DNA from: Rhizobiaceae bacterium
Lineage (GTDB): Bacteria; Pseudomonadota; Alphaproteobacteria; Rhizobiales; Rhizobiaceae
DNA length: 64,000 nt
Assembly (NCBI GenBank): GCA_028281105.1
Contig: JANQKQ010000026.1
Coordinates: 1 to 64,000 of the forward strand
Direction: 5' to 3'
Of this stretch, positions 8,625 through 18,199 are shown piece after piece. The position numbers and the translations under genes are program-made. Below the pieces are notes generated by a model. That model was not told where the DNA came from and did not search any database. It saw only the letters and a program-made list of their open reading frames with translations. How positions within the stretch are numbered: position 1 is the first letter of the stretch; the number at the start of each line of letters is the position of its first letter.

Positions 8625-9619
8625 TGGAACGCTTCGGCACCCTCGACAACGGCGAGACCGTCGACCGCGTTGCCATTACCGGCGGCGGGCTGTCCGCCTG
8701 GATCCTGACCTGGGGCGCGGTGGTCCAGGACCTGCGCCTCGACGGCCATCGCCCTCCCCTGGTTCTGGGGCTGACCGGTTTGAGCGACTATACCGCTCAC
8801 TCGCCCTATTTCGGCGCCATCGTCGGCCGGGTCGCCAACCGCATCGCCGGAGGGTCTTATTCGATTGATGGCCGGCAATATCAGGCCGACCGCAACTTCC
8901 TGGGCAGGCATACGCTGCATGGCGGTGCCGAGGCGATCGGCCGGCGCAACTGGCGCGTGGCCAACGCGCAATCAGACCAGGTGACCATGGAGATCATCGA
9001 TCCCGACGGCGGCTTCCCCGGCGAATGCGGCATCGTTTGCACCTACCGGCTGGGCGGGGCCGGCGCCCTCGACATCGAACTGACCGCGACCGCCGATAAG
9101 CCGACCCTGTGCAATCTGGCCCATCACAGCTATTTCAACCTGGATGGCGGCGCCGACATCCTCGCCCATGAGCTGCAAATCGAGGCCGACCGCTACCTGC
9201 CCGTCGATGACGAGCTCATTCCCACCGGCGAGGTCGCCCAGGTGGCCGGCACGATATTCGACTTCCGCACACCGCGGGCAATCGGCGGCGGCGATTTCAC
9301 GGCGTTCGACCACAACTACTGCCTGTCGGACGACCGCCGGCCGCTGCGGCGGGTCGCTACTGCCTACAGCCCGGCTTCCGATGTGGAGATGATTGCGTCG
9401 ACCACCGAACCCGGCGTGCAGTTCTATGCCGGCCACAAGATCGCCACCGCGGTGCCGGGACTGACCGGCAATCCCTACGGCGCCCATGCCGGTTTCTGTC
9501 TGGAAGCCCAGTACTGGCCGGACTATCCTAATCATCGAAACTTTCCCCAGTCGGTGCTGCGTCCCGGCGAGACCTATCGCCAGACCACCCGATATCAATT
9601 CGCGAAAAGAACGGCCTGA
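8621..9619 (+). CDS. galM: Aldose 1-epimerase (mutarotase)
   Basis: 332-residue galactose mutarotase. Family segments include VGRVANRIAGG, the catalytic His region LGRHTLHGG and HHSYFNL, and the C-terminal GFCLEAQYWPD holding the catalytic Glu. Two ATG codons are adjacent (8621 and 8624); the first overlaps the galactosidase stop and is taken. It converts beta-D-galactose released by the GH42 enzyme to the anomer used by the next enzyme. Its place between galactosidase and dehydratase genes supports the galactose assignment. Confidence 0.94.
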   Translation: MMERFGTLDNGETVDRVAITGGGLSAWILTWGAVVQDLRLDGHRPPLVLGLTGLSDYTAHSPYFGAIVGRVANRIAGGSYSIDGRQYQADRNFLGRHTLHGGAEAIGRRNWRVANAQSDQVTMEIIDPDGGFPGECGIVCTYRLGGAGALDIELTATADKPTLCNLAHHSYFNLDGGADILAHELQIEADRYLPVDDELIPTGEVAQVAGTIFDFRTPRAIGGGDFTAFDHNYCLSDDRRPLRRVATAYSPASDVEMIASTTEPGVQFYAGHKIATAVPGLTGNPYGAHAGFCLEAQYWPDYPNHRNFPQSVLRPGETYRQTTRYQFAKRTA

Positions 9620-11337
9620 TGACGAAGAAACCACTGAGAAGCCGCCACTGGTATGGCGGAGCCGACAAGGACGGCTTCATTCATCGCTCCTGGATGAAGA
9701 ACCAGGGCTTTCCGGACCAGGTGTTCGCCGACAAGCCGGTGATCGGCATCTGCAACACCTGGTCGGAACTGACGCCCTGCAATGCGCATCTGCGCACGCT
9801 GGCCCAGGGGGTCAAGCGCGGGGTGTGGGAGGCGGGCGGCTTCCCGGTAGAGTTTCCCGTCTCGTCGCTCGGTGAGACCCAGATGCGGCCGACCGCCATG
9901 CTGTTCCGCAACCTGCTGGCGATGGACGTGGAGGAGGCGATCCGCGCCCACGGCATCGACGGGGTGGTGCTGCTGGGCGGCTGCGACAAGACCACGCCGG
10001 GCCAGTTGATGGGCGCGGCTTCGGTCGATCTGCCGACCATCGTGGTCTCGTCCGGGCCGATGCTCAACGGCAAGTGGCGCGGCAAGGATATCGGCTCGGG
10101 CACCGATGTATGGAAATTCTCCGAAGCGGTGCGCGCCGGCGAGATGACGCTCGCCCAGTTCATGGGCGCGGAGTCCGGCATGTCGCGCAGCGCCGGGGTG
10201 TGCATGACCATGGGCACCGCATCGACCATGGCCTCGCTGGTGGAAGCCATGGGGCTTTCGTTGCCGCAGAACGCCGCCCTGCCGGCCGTCGACGCGCGGC
10301 GCATGGCGCTGGCGCACCTGACCGGCATGCGCATCGTCGAGATGGTGGGCGAGGACCTGCGCCTGAGCCAGGTGCTGACGAAGAAGAACTTCGAGAACGC
10401 CATCGTCGCCAACGCCGCCGTCGGCGGGTCGACCAACGCGGTGGTGCATCTGCTGGCGATCGCCGGGCGCGCCGGCATCGATCTGACGCTCAACGATTTC
10501 GACCGGCTGGGCGGCCACATCCCGTGCCTGGTGAACTGCATGCCGTCGGGTGAATATCTGATGGAGGACTTCTGCTATGCCGGCGGCATGCCGGCGCTGC
10601 TCAAGCAGATCGCCGATCACCTGCACGCCGACGCGCCGACGGTTTCCGGCAAGCCGATCTCCACTCAGTGGGCCGAAGCCGAGAATTTCAACGAGGATGT
10701 GATCCGCCCGATCGACAATCCGCTGGTCGAAGCCGCCGGCATCCGCGTGCTCAAGGGCAACCTGACGCCCGATGGCGCGGTGATCAAGCCTTCCGCCGCC
10801 ACCCCCGAGCTGCTCACCCACACCGGCCCGGCTCATGTATTCGAGAGCATCGAAGACATGAAGGCCACCATCGACGACCCCGATCTGCCGGTGACCTCAG
10901 ACACCATCCTGGTGCTTAAAGGCTGCGGGCCGAAGGGCTACCCGGGAATGGCGGAGGTCGGCAACATGCCGATCCCGCGGCGGCTGGTGCAGGAAGGCGT
11001 ACGCGACATGGTGCGCATCTCCGACGCACGCATGTCCGGCACCGCGTTCGGCACCGTCGTGCTGCATGCGTGTCCCGAAGCCGCGGTGGGCGGCCCGCTG
11101 GCAGTGGTCAAAACCGGCGACCAGATCAAGCTCGACGCGGCCGCCGGGGTGCTTGAGTTGCTGATCGACGAGGCGGAACTCGCGGAGCGGCTGGCACAAT
11201 GGAAGCCGGCCGAGCCGGAATTCGACCGCGGCTATGCCAAGCTATACGTCGATCACGTGATGCAGGCCGACCGCGGCGCGGATCTGGATTTCCTGATCGG
11301 CGGCAGCGGCGATGTGGTCAGGCGGGAGTCGCATTGA
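9619..11337 (+). CDS. IlvD/Edd-family sugar acid dehydratase (probable galactonate dehydratase)
   Basis: 572-residue iron-sulfur dehydratase. The cluster cysteines are Cys54 (TPCNAHL), Cys122 (GGCDKTTPG) and Cys195 (GVCMTMG), the arrangement of pentonate-type dehydratases with a [2Fe-2S] cluster such as L-arabinonate dehydratase, enzymes that can also use D-galactonate and D-fuconate. Here it should turn galactonate into 2-keto-3-deoxygalactonate, the substrate of the DgoK encoded upstream. Classical galactonate dehydratase (DgoD) is an unrelated enolase-superfamily protein, so this is a non-orthologous replacement. Start overlaps galM by one base (TGATG). It is the last gene of the operon. 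Confidence 0.85.
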   Translation: MTKKPLRSRHWYGGADKDGFIHRSWMKNQGFPDQVFADKPVIGICNTWSELTPCNAHLRTLAQGVKRGVWEAGGFPVEFPVSSLGETQMRPTAMLFRNLLAMDVEEAIRAHGIDGVVLLGGCDKTTPGQLMGAASVDLPTIVVSSGPMLNGKWRGKDIGSGTDVWKFSEAVRAGEMTLAQFMGAESGMSRSAGVCMTMGTASTMASLVEAMGLSLPQNAALPAVDARRMALAHLTGMRIVEMVGEDLRLSQVLTKKNFENAIVANAAVGGSTNAVVHLLAIAGRAGIDLTLNDFDRLGGHIPCLVNCMPSGEYLMEDFCYAGGMPALLKQIADHLHADAPTVSGKPISTQWAEAENFNEDVIRPIDNPLVEAAGIRVLKGNLTPDGAVIKPSAATPELLTHTGPAHVFESIEDMKATIDDPDLPVTSDTILVLKGCGPKGYPGMAEVGNMPIPRRLVQEGVRDMVRISDARMSGTAFGTVVLHACPEAAVGGPLAVVKTGDQIKLDAAAGVLELLIDEAELAERLAQWKPAEPEFDRGYAKLYVDHVMQADRGADLDFLIGGSGDVVRRESH

Positions 11338-11394
11338 CCGAGCCACCAATGATTCCATTCACCTTGGCATCATGACGGAAACAGCAGAAGGAAC

Positions 11395-11736
11395 TCAGTC
11401 GTTCCGGGGATTCCGGCATTCGCCCGGATGCAGCACATCCTGGCCAGCCTGGTTGGCGAAGCACGAATTGCTGTAGGTTCGATTGTCGCAGCCGCAAACC
11501 TTGTTTTCCAACAAAGGACAGGCAAACCGCCGAGGGCGACAGATCCCAAAATGATCGCCAATGCCACAGATGGCCTCTGTGGGATGGTCACACCACTGGT
11601 CTGAGTTGCATTTGAAATCGGGAAGGCCGCCACAAATCGGCAGTTCCATGGTTCCATTTTCGGTTGTAACTTGAACAGAAAGTCCCGGAGTCGCGGCAAT
11701 GATTGAGAACACTGCGGCGAATATCAATACTCGCAT
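11395..11736 (-). CDS. Small secreted Kazal-type cysteine-rich protein
   Basis: 113-residue exported protein. A signal peptide covers about residues 1-20 (MRVLIFAAVFSIIAATPG). The mature part is Cys-rich: an N-terminal module with ICGGLPDFKC...QWCDHP, then a Kazal-like domain with CPLLENKVCGCDNRTYSNSC and a final GEC. Kazal domains classically inhibit serine proteases; many proteobacteria encode such proteins without known targets. An ATG 12 bases upstream (11748) is in frame, but GGAGG lies exactly between it and the ATG at 11736, so the second is chosen. The gene is visibly less GC-rich than its neighbours, hinting at separate origin. Confidence 0.8.
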   Translation of the reverse strand: MRVLIFAAVFSIIAATPGLSVQVTTENGTMELPICGGLPDFKCNSDQWCDHPTEAICGIGDHFGICRPRRFACPLLENKVCGCDNRTYSNSCFANQAGQDVLHPGECRNPRND

Positions 11737-11826
11737 TCCATCCTCCATCTTATATGGAAGATTAACTTAGCAATAGCTGAGAATTTACTCAAGATTTGTA
11801 TAGTTTTTGCAAATATAGCGGCAATT

Positions 11827-12447
11827 TCACCGCTCCATAAACGCCACCCGCACCCCCAGGAAAATCAGCAACCCGCCGAATACGCGGCTCACCAGTTTCT
11901 GGCTGCGGGTCAGGAATCGCCGCACGATGCCGGCGTCCAACGTCGCCACAAAGAACAGCCAGAAGACCGCACTGATCGAGATCGTGACAAAGATTAGCAG
12001 CAGGGTGGCGGCAAATGAGGTTTCCGGCGTGATCACCACGGTGAACACGCCCAGGTAAAACAAGGTGCCTTTGGGATTGAGGATGTTGTTGAGGAAGCCT
12101 TGAAGATACCAGCGCTGGTCCGGCACCGTATCGGTCTTACCGTCCACGTCCAGCGGCGCGTCATGCGCCAGGAAGCTCATGACGCCGAGATAGATCAGAT
12201 AGGCGGCCCCGGCATATTTGAGCAGGTTGAAGGCCAGGATCGACTGCGAGATCAGCCAGCCGATGCCGATCGCGCAATAGGCGATGTGCACCAGATTGCC
12301 GGTGAGCACCCCGGCGGACGATTTCAACCCCGCCGCGCGCCCGCCGATCAGCGTATTGCGGGTAACGATCACCATGTCCGGACCGGGACTGATCATGATC
12401 AGAACCGTAATCCCGGCGATGATGAGGACCTGGTCGATCAGTTCCAT
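11827..12447 (-). CDS. LysE/RhtB-family amino acid exporter
   Basis: 206-residue inner-membrane translocator with about six hydrophobic segments. The family signature ISPGPDMVIVTRN lies near residues 18-30, with SAGVLTGNLVH after it. The frame is open to 12507, but the ATG at 12447 gives the usual family length and puts the first membrane helix (VLIIAGITVLIMI) at the N terminus. These proteins export amino acids or related metabolites. It is divergent from the aromatic operon, across a shared 231-base intergenic region; a role in exporting aromatic amines or amino acids is conceivable but not shown. Confidence 0.9.
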   Translation of the reverse strand: MELIDQVLIIAGITVLIMISPGPDMVIVTRNTLIGGRAAGLKSSAGVLTGNLVHIAYCAIGIGWLISQSILAFNLLKYAGAAYLIYLGVMSFLAHDAPLDVDGKTDTVPDQRWYLQGFLNNILNPKGTLFYLGVFTVVITPETSFAATLLLIFVTISISAVFWLFFVATLDAGIVRRFLTRSQKLVSRVFGGLLIFLGVRVAFMER

Positions 12448-12534
12448 GTCTGCAGATTTCCCTTTTTCCGCGCGAAGATAGGCGGAACGCTTCGCGCCCG
12501 CAATCACCGGTTGGAGTTCCGAATATTATTTTAG

Positions 12535-12563
12535 TTGCAAAATATTTATGCTTGAAGTAATTT
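12535..12563 (+). promoter_or_regulatory. Candidate sigma-70 promoter for the aromatic-CoA operon
   Basis: TTGCAA (12535-12540) and TAATTT (12558-12563) are separated by 17 bases in an AT-rich island of an otherwise GC-rich region between the divergent exporter and the monooxygenase gene. Transcription would begin near 12570, leaving a leader of about 110 bases that contains the tandem repeat array. Prediction by eye only. Confidence 0.45.
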
Positions 12564-12586
12564 TCAGGCGAACGAATGCGGATCCG

Positions 12587-12652
12587 TGCGCCAGGTTGCG
12601 GCAAGGTTCACGCCAGGTTGGCGCAAGCTTCGCACAAGGTTCGCGCAAGGCT
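12587..12652 (+). repeat. Six 11-bp imperfect tandem repeats in the operon leader
   Basis: Six consecutive units of exactly 11 bases, consensus CGCGCAAGGTT: TGCGCCAGGTT, GCGGCAAGGTT, CACGCCAGGTT, GGCGCAAGCTT, CGCACAAGGTT, CGCGCAAGGCT. Each unit matches the consensus at 8 to 11 positions. The array ends 26 bases before the GTG start of the monooxygenase gene. The period is close to one helical turn, so identical faces of DNA would be presented to a binding protein. No further unit is recognisable on either side. Confidence 0.85.
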
Positions 12653-12678
12653 CGAATGCGAGCCGATGGGAGGAACGG

Positions 12679-14973
12679 GTGAAAATCGCATGCCTGGGCG
12701 GCGGGCCCGGCGGCCTGTACGCCGCCATCTCGATGAAACTGCGCGATCCCGCCCACGAAGTGGCGGTGATCGAGCGCAACCGGCCGGACGACACGTTCGG
12801 CTGGGGCGTGGTGCTCTCCGACGAGACACTCGACAATCTAGCGGCCAATGACGCCAAAAGCGCAGCTGCGATCCGCGAGCATTTTGCCTATTGGGACGAC
12901 ATCGCGGTGCATTTCGCCGGCACCAGGACCGTGTCCACCGGCCATGGCTTCTGCGGCATCGGGCGCAAGCAGCTTCTATTGCTTCTGCACGAGCGCGCCC
13001 GCGAACTGGGTGTGGATCTGCGCTTCGAGACCGAAGCGGAAAGCGCCGCCCAATATGCGCGCGACTACGACCTGGTGCTCGCCGCCGATGGTCTGAACTC
13101 AAAGACACGAACCGAGTTCGCAGAGCACTTCCAGCCCGAGATCGACGTGCGCAAATGCAAGTTCGTCTGGCTGGGCACCCGCCAGAAGTTCGACGATGCG
13201 TTCACCTTCATCTTCGAAGAAACCGAGCACGGCTGGGTGTGGGCGCACGCCTACCAGTTCGACGACGACACGGCCACGTTCATCGTCGAATGCACCGAGC
13301 CGACCTTCGAGAAATTCGGCTTCGCCGATATGAGCCAGGACGAATCCATCGCCGTGTGCGAGCGGATTTTCGCCGGCTATCTGGGCGGCCATTCGCTGAT
13401 GACCAACGCCCGCCACATCCGCGGCTCGGCCTGGCTCAACTTCCCGCGCGTCTTGTGCACACACTGGTCGCACGACAACATCGTGCTGCTGGGCGACGCT
13501 GCGGCCACCGCGCATTTCTCCATCGGCTCGGGCAGCAAGCTGGCGCTGGAAAGCGCCATTGCGCTCGCCAACTATCTGCATTCCGAGCCGTCCATGGCGG
13601 CGGCGTTCGAAAAATACGAGGACGAGCGGCGGCTGGAAGTGCTGCGCCTGCAATCGGCGGCGCGCAACTCGATGGAGTGGTTCGAGGAGGTGGAGCGCTA
13701 TTTCCACCTCGATCCCGTCCAGTTCAACTATTCGCTGCTCACCCGCTCCCAGCGCATCGACCACGAAAACCTGCGGCTGCGCGATCGCGAGTGGCTGACC
13801 GGCGCGGAGGCCTGGTTCCAGCAGCGCGCGGGAGTGAGCGCCAAACACCCCGTACGCCACCCCATGTTCGCCCCGTTCAAGCTGCGCGAGATGAACCTGA
13901 AAAACCGCATCGTCGTCTCGCCGATGGCGCAATACAAAGCCGTCGACGGCTGTCCGACCGACTGGCATCTGGTCCACTATGGCGAGCGCGCCAAGGGCGG
14001 CGCCGGGCTCGTTTACACCGAGATGACCTGCGTCTCGCCGGAAGGCCGCATCACGCCGGGCTGCACCGGCATGTATGCGCCCGAGCACGAAGCGGCCTGG
14101 AAACGGGTGGCGGATTTCGTGCACGCCGAAACCGGCGCGAAGATCTGCCTGCAACTGGGCCATTCGGGGCCGAAGGGTTCGACCCAGCTGGGCTGGCAGG
14201 AGATGGATGCGCCGCTGAAAGACGGCAACTGGCCGCTGCTGGCCGCATCCGACATCGCCTGGTCGCCAACGAACCAGACGCCCAAGGCCATGGAGCGGAC
14301 CGATATGGATGTGGTGCGCGATCAGTTCGTGGCGGCGGCGCAGATGGCCGATCGCGCCGGCTTCGACATGATCGAGCTGCACGCCGCCCATGGCTATCTT
14401 CTGTCGTCCTTCATCACCCCGCTGACCAACCGGCGCGACGACGAATATGGCGGCTCGCTGGAAAACCGGCTGCGCTTCCCGCTGGAAGTCTTCCACGCCG
14501 TGCGTGACGTCTGGCCGGCGCACAAACCCATCTCGGTGCGCATATCCGCCAACGACTGGGTCGGCGAGGACGGGGTCACTCCGGCCGAAGCCGTCGACAT
14601 CGCCCGTGCGCTTCAGCAAGCCGGTGTCGACATCTGCGACGTGTCGGCCGGACAGACCTCGACGCGGGCCGAGCCGGTCTACGGCCGCATGTTCCAGACG
14701 CCGTTCTCCGACCGCATCCGCAACGAGACGGGCATGGCGACCATGGCTGTGGGCAACATCTACGAACCCGATCACGTCAATTCGATCCTGATGGCCGGCC
14801 GCGCCGACCTGGTCTGCCTGGCCCGCCCGCATCTGGCCGACCCGTACTGGACCCTGCACGCCGCCAGCGCGCTGGGCGACCGGGCGGAAAACTGGCCCGA
14901 TCCGTATCTGGCCGGCCGCGATCAGTTATGGCGATTGGCCGATCGCGAAGAGCCGGCGAACGAGAAAGTATGA
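12679..14973 (+). CDS. Fused FAD monooxygenase/OYE-type reductase, 2-aminobenzoyl-CoA monooxygenase/reductase type
   Basis: 764-residue two-domain flavoprotein. Residues 1-390 are an aromatic-ring monooxygenase with the FAD motif [12 protein letters not shown] and second motif [15 protein letters not shown]; residues 400-764 are an old-yellow-enzyme-like barrel ([41 protein letters not shown]). This fusion matches 2-aminobenzoyl-CoA monooxygenase/reductase, which hydroxylates the ring at C5 and reduces it. Databases also name relatives salicylyl-CoA 5-hydroxylase. The GTG start has GGGAGG five bases upstream; the open frame back to 12586 would translate the tandem repeats. A CoA ligase and beta-oxidation genes follow, supporting a CoA-bound aromatic substrate. 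Confidence 0.88.
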   Translation: MKIACLGGGPGGLYAAISMKLRDPAHEVAVIERNRPDDTFGWGVVLSDETLDNLAANDAKSAAAIREHFAYWDDIAVHFAGTRTVSTGHGFCGIGRKQLLLLLHERARELGVDLRFETEAESAAQYARDYDLVLAADGLNSKTRTEFAEHFQPEIDVRKCKFVWLGTRQKFDDAFTFIFEETEHGWVWAHAYQFDDDTATFIVECTEPTFEKFGFADMSQDESIAVCERIFAGYLGGHSLMTNARHIRGSAWLNFPRVLCTHWSHDNIVLLGDAAATAHFSIGSGSKLALESAIALANYLHSEPSMAAAFEKYEDERRLEVLRLQSAARNSMEWFEEVERYFHLDPVQFNYSLLTRSQRIDHENLRLRDREWLTGAEAWFQQRAGVSAKHPVRHPMFAPFKLREMNLKNRIVVSPMAQYKAVDGCPTDWHLVHYGERAKGGAGLVYTEMTCVSPEGRITPGCTGMYAPEHEAAWKRVADFVHAETGAKICLQLGHSGPKGSTQLGWQEMDAPLKDGNWPLLAASDIAWSPTNQTPKAMERTDMDVVRDQFVAAAQMADRAGFDMIELHAAHGYLLSSFITPLTNRRDDEYGGSLENRLRFPLEVFHAVRDVWPAHKPISVRISANDWVGEDGVTPAEAVDIARALQQAGVDICDVSAGQTSTRAEPVYGRMFQTPFSDRIRNETGMATMAVGNIYEPDHVNSILMAGRADLVCLARPHLADPYWTLHAASALGDRAENWPDPYLAGRDQLWRLADREEPANEKV

Positions 14974-14977
14974 ACCG

Positions 14978-15739
14978 GTGACCGATCTCGCCGACAGACA
15001 CGCTCTTGTGACCGGCGGCGGCTCGGGCGTCGGCGCGGCGATCGCGCTGGCGCTGGCCGGGGCCGGCGCGGCCGTAACGATCATCGGGCGTCGGTCCGAA
15101 CCGTTGCAGGCGATCGCCGAACAACATGTGCGGATCGGCTGGCGGGTCGGCGACGTCACGGATGCCGCGTCGATGGCCGATACGATCAAGGCGGCGGTGG
15201 GAAAATCCGGCCCCGTCGATATCGCAGTCGCCAATGCCGGCGCGGCGATCACCTCGCCTTATGCCAAGCTCACCAGCGAGGACTGGGCAGCCACCCTGGC
15301 GGTCAACCTGACCGGCGTACACCATTTGTGGCAGGCCGCAGCCGGAGCCATGGCAGAGCGCGGCTGGGGCCGGCTGATCGCGATCGCCTCGACCGCCAGT
15401 CTTAAAGGATATCCGTACGTATCCGCCTACTGCGCCGCCAAGCACGGGGTGCTGGGGCTGACGCGGGCGCTAGCCCAGGAACTGGCCAAAACGGGAATCA
15501 CCGTCAACGCCATCTGCCCCGGCTACACGCAAACCCCGATGTTGGAACGCTCCCTGGAGCTCATCGCGCAAAAAACCGGACGAACGCCCGAGCAAGCCGC
15601 GGACATGCTCAAGACCGCCAACCCACAGGGGCGTTTCATCGAGCCCGGGGAGATCGCCAGCACCGTCGTGTGGCTGTGCGGCAACGGCGCGGGCTCGGTG
15701 AACGGCCAGGCGATCGCCGTTTCGGGAGGAGAGACATGA
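14978..15739 (+). CDS. SDR-family 3-hydroxyacyl-CoA-type dehydrogenase
   Basis: 253-residue short-chain dehydrogenase. TGGGSGVG is at residues 12-19, VANAGAAI in the middle, and the active site IASTASLKG...YCAAKHG carries Ser, Tyr and Lys. The GTG start is four bases after the preceding stop. In the aromatic operon it would oxidise or reduce an alicyclic hydroxy/oxo acyl-CoA during processing of the dearomatised ring. The substrate is inferred from context only. Confidence 0.85.
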   Translation: MTDLADRHALVTGGGSGVGAAIALALAGAGAAVTIIGRRSEPLQAIAEQHVRIGWRVGDVTDAASMADTIKAAVGKSGPVDIAVANAGAAITSPYAKLTSEDWAATLAVNLTGVHHLWQAAAGAMAERGWGRLIAIASTASLKGYPYVSAYCAAKHGVLGLTRALAQELAKTGITVNAICPGYTQTPMLERSLELIAQKTGRTPEQAADMLKTANPQGRFIEPGEIASTVVWLCGNGAGSVNGQAIAVSGGET

Positions 15740-16221
15740 GCCAGGCCGATCAGCTCGACCGGCCGACAGGCGGTGGCGAAGCGGTGTCGAAGTCGCGGCT
15801 GCGAGCCTGGCTGCAGGTGTTGAAGCTTTCACGCTCGATCGAAACCGCGTTGCGCGAGCGCATGCGCAGCGAATTCGGCTCGACCCTGCCGCGCTTCGAC
15901 GTGCTCGCCGCGCTCGACCGGGCCGAAACCGGAATGCGCATGAGCGACCTATCGCGCGCGCTGATGGTCTCCAACGGCAACGTTACCGGTATCGTCGACC
16001 GCCTGGTCGACGACGGGCTGATCGTACGCGCGCCGGTGCAAGGCGACCGCCGGGCGTGGATCGTGCGGCTGACGAACAAGGGCCGCCAGCACTTCGCGAC
16101 CATGGCGCAGGTCCACGAGCAATGGATCGACGAGTTGCTGGGCGGGTTGGCGCCCGGCGACGCCAGGACCCTCGATAGAATTGTCTCCGCGGCCCGCCGC
16201 GGTGGAGAGGACCAAACATGA
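15736..16221 (+). CDS. MarR-family transcriptional regulator
   Basis: 161-residue winged-helix regulator. The fold is seen from [14 protein letters not shown] through the recognition helix [20 protein letters not shown] and wing ([14 protein letters not shown]). The ATG at 15736 overlaps the SDR stop and has GGGAGGAG six bases before it; the longer open frame from 15670 lacks such a site. MarR proteins in aromatic-CoA operons usually repress their own operon until a CoA thioester intermediate binds. The 11-bp repeats at 12587-12652 are a possible but unproven target. Confidence 0.92.
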   Translation: MSQADQLDRPTGGGEAVSKSRLRAWLQVLKLSRSIETALRERMRSEFGSTLPRFDVLAALDRAETGMRMSDLSRALMVSNGNVTGIVDRLVDDGLIVRAPVQGDRRAWIVRLTNKGRQHFATMAQVHEQWIDELLGGLAPGDARTLDRIVSAARRGGEDQT

Positions 16222-17030
16222 GCAACATGGCCGGCTTTTCGCCGACACACTTCAACTGGCGGGTGGAAGGTTCCGTCGCGGTAATCACGCTGGACCGGCC
16301 GGAGCGCAAGAACCCGCTGACTTTCGAAAGCTACGCCGAACTGCGCGACTGCTTCTTGGCACTGCGCTTCGCCGACGACATCGGCGCGGTCGTCTTCGGC
16401 CCCAACGGCGGCAACTTCTGCTCCGGCGGCGACGTACACGACATCATCGCGCCGCTGCTCGACAAGGACATGAAGGGGCTCATCGAGTTCACCCGCATGA
16501 CCGGCGATCTGGTGAAAGCCATGATCGGCTGCGGCAAGCCGGTGATCGCCGCGGTCGACGGCGTGTGCGCCGGCGCCGGCGCGATCATCGCTATGGCTTC
16601 GGATCTACGGCTCGCCACGCCGCAGGCGAAGACGGCGTTCCTGTTCACCCGGGTGGGACTGGCCGGCTGCGACATGGGCGCGTGCGCGATCCTGCCGCGC
16701 ATCATCGGCCAGGGCCGCGCCGCCGACCTGCTCTACACCGGCCGCTCGATGAGCGCCGAGGAAGGCGAGCGCTGGGGCTTCTTCAACCGTGTCGTCGAGG
16801 CCGGGGAATTGGAAACCGAGGCGATGGCCCTGGCGACCAGGCTGGCCGAAGGCCCGACCTTCGCCCACATGATGACCAAGACGATGCTCGCCCAAGAATG
16901 GTCGATGAGCCTGGAGCAGGCCATCGAGGCCGAAGCCCAGGCCCAGGCGATCTGCATGCGCACGGGCGACTTCCGCCGCGCCTATGAAGCCTTCGCCGCC
17001 AAGGCCAGGCCGACATTCGAGGGCAGTTGA
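16218..17030 (+). CDS. Enoyl-CoA hydratase/isomerase family protein
   Basis: 270-residue crotonase-fold protein. [15 protein letters not shown] is at the N terminus, the oxyanion-hole segments are FCSGGDVHD and [16 protein letters not shown], and a C-terminal helix follows. It overlaps the MarR gene by four bases. Presumed role: hydration or ring hydrolysis of an unsaturated alicyclic acyl-CoA produced from the aromatic substrate. Some crotonases in such clusters open rings, so simple hydration is not the only option. Confidence 0.9.
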   Translation: MSNMAGFSPTHFNWRVEGSVAVITLDRPERKNPLTFESYAELRDCFLALRFADDIGAVVFGPNGGNFCSGGDVHDIIAPLLDKDMKGLIEFTRMTGDLVKAMIGCGKPVIAAVDGVCAGAGAIIAMASDLRLATPQAKTAFLFTRVGLAGCDMGACAILPRIIGQGRAADLLYTGRSMSAEEGERWGFFNRVVEAGELETEAMALATRLAEGPTFAHMMTKTMLAQEWSMSLEQAIEAEAQAQAICMRTGDFRRAYEAFAAKARPTFEGS

Positions 17031-18199
17031 TGGCGAACACCAGCTTCCTCGACTGGCCGTTCTTCGAAGACCGCCATCGCGAATTCGCCGAGCGGATCGA
17101 TCGATGGGCGGGCGAAAATCTCGGCGACATAGAGCATGGCGATGTCGACGCCGCTTGTCGCGAACTAGTCGCCGCGCAGGGTGAGGCCGGCTTCCTGACG
17201 CATACGGGCATCGACCCCGACGACCCGCAATCCCGACTCGATATCCGCAGCCTGTGCATCGCCCGCCAGACGCTCGCCCGCCACGATGGGCTTGCCGACT
17301 TCGCTTTCGCCATGCAGGGGCTGGGCACCGGCGCGATCTCGCTGTTCGGCAGCGATAGGCAAAAACGCGATTGGCTGGCAAAGACTCGCGCAGGTCGGGC
17401 GCTCTCCGCATTTGCCTTAAGTGAGCCGAAATCCGGCTCCGACGTGGCCAACATGGAGTTGGTCGCCGCCAGCGACGGCGATGAATATGTGCTGGATGGC
17501 GAGAAGACATGGATCTCCAATGGCGGCATCGCCGATGTGTACTGCGTGTTCGCCCGCACCGGCGAAGCCGCAGGCGCCAAGGGGATTTCCGCTTTCATCG
17601 TGCCCGCCGATACAAAAGGTCTGTCGGTCGCCGAACGGCTGGAGACGATCGCGCCGCATCCCCTGGCGCGGCTTTCCTTCAAAGGCTGCCGCCTGCCCGC
17701 AAGCGCGATGATCGGCGAACCGGGCCGGGGCTTCGCCATCGCCATGTCGGTGCTCGACCATTTCCGCCCGACGGTGGCGGCCGCCGCGCTTGGCTTCGCT
17801 CGGCGCGCCATGGACGAGGCGGTCGCCCGCGCCTGCTCGCGCGAATTGTTCGGCGCGCCCATGAGCGAGTTGCAGATGGTCCAGGGCCACATCGCAGACA
17901 TGGCGGTCGATATCGACGCAGCTGCGCTGCTGACCTATCGTGCCGCCTGGATGAAGGACATGGGCGCGGCGCGCATCAGCCGCGAGGCGGCGATGGCCAA
18001 GCTCTACGCCACCGACCATGCCCAGCGGGTGATCGACGCGGCGGTGCAGATCCACGGCGGCGACGGGGTGCGCGCCGGCCACATCGTCGAGCGGCTGTAT
18101 CGCGAAATTCGCGCGCTACGCATCTATGAGGGCGCGTCCGACGTCCAGAAGGTGATCATCGCCAAGCATGCGTTGGCGGAAGGAACGGGAGGAAAATGA
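17030..18199 (+). CDS. Acyl-CoA dehydrogenase
   Basis: 389-residue FAD-dependent dehydrogenase. The flavin-binding segments [12 protein letters not shown] and KTWISNGG are in the middle domain, and the C-terminal IYEGASDVQ carries the catalytic Glu position of short/medium-chain enzymes. The ATG at 17030 overlaps the hydratase stop by one base (TGATG) and has GAGGG upstream; a TTG three bases earlier is a weaker alternative. It would dehydrogenate a saturated or partly saturated alicyclic acyl-CoA. Electrons would go to ETF, not encoded here. Confidence 0.92.
   Translation: MANTSFLDWPFFEDRHREFAERIDRWAGENLGDIEHGDVDAACRELVAAQGEAGFLTHTGIDPDDPQSRLDIRSLCIARQTLARHDGLADFAFAMQGLGTGAISLFGSDRQKRDWLAKTRAGRALSAFALSEPKSGSDVANMELVAASDGDEYVLDGEKTWISNGGIADVYCVFARTGEAAGAKGISAFIVPADTKGLSVAERLETIAPHPLARLSFKGCRLPASAMIGEPGRGFAIAMSVLDHFRPTVAAAALGFARRAMDEAVARACSRELFGAPMSELQMVQGHIADMAVDIDAAALLTYRAAWMKDMGAARISREAAMAKLYATDHAQRVIDAAVQIHGGDGVRAGHIVERLYREIRALRIYEGASDVQKVIIAKHALAEGTGGK

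Noticed and set aside
12586-12678. Upstream ATG start for the fused monooxygenase
   Set aside because: It would translate the tandem repeats into an Arg-rich tail before the FAD motif, and it has no ribosome site; GTG 12679 has GGGAGG at five bases.
13099-14859. Long open frame antisense to the monooxygenase/reductase gene
   Set aside because: It is a by-product of high GC codon bias; the sense frame has clear domains, while the antisense product is Arg/His/Gln-rich with no motif.
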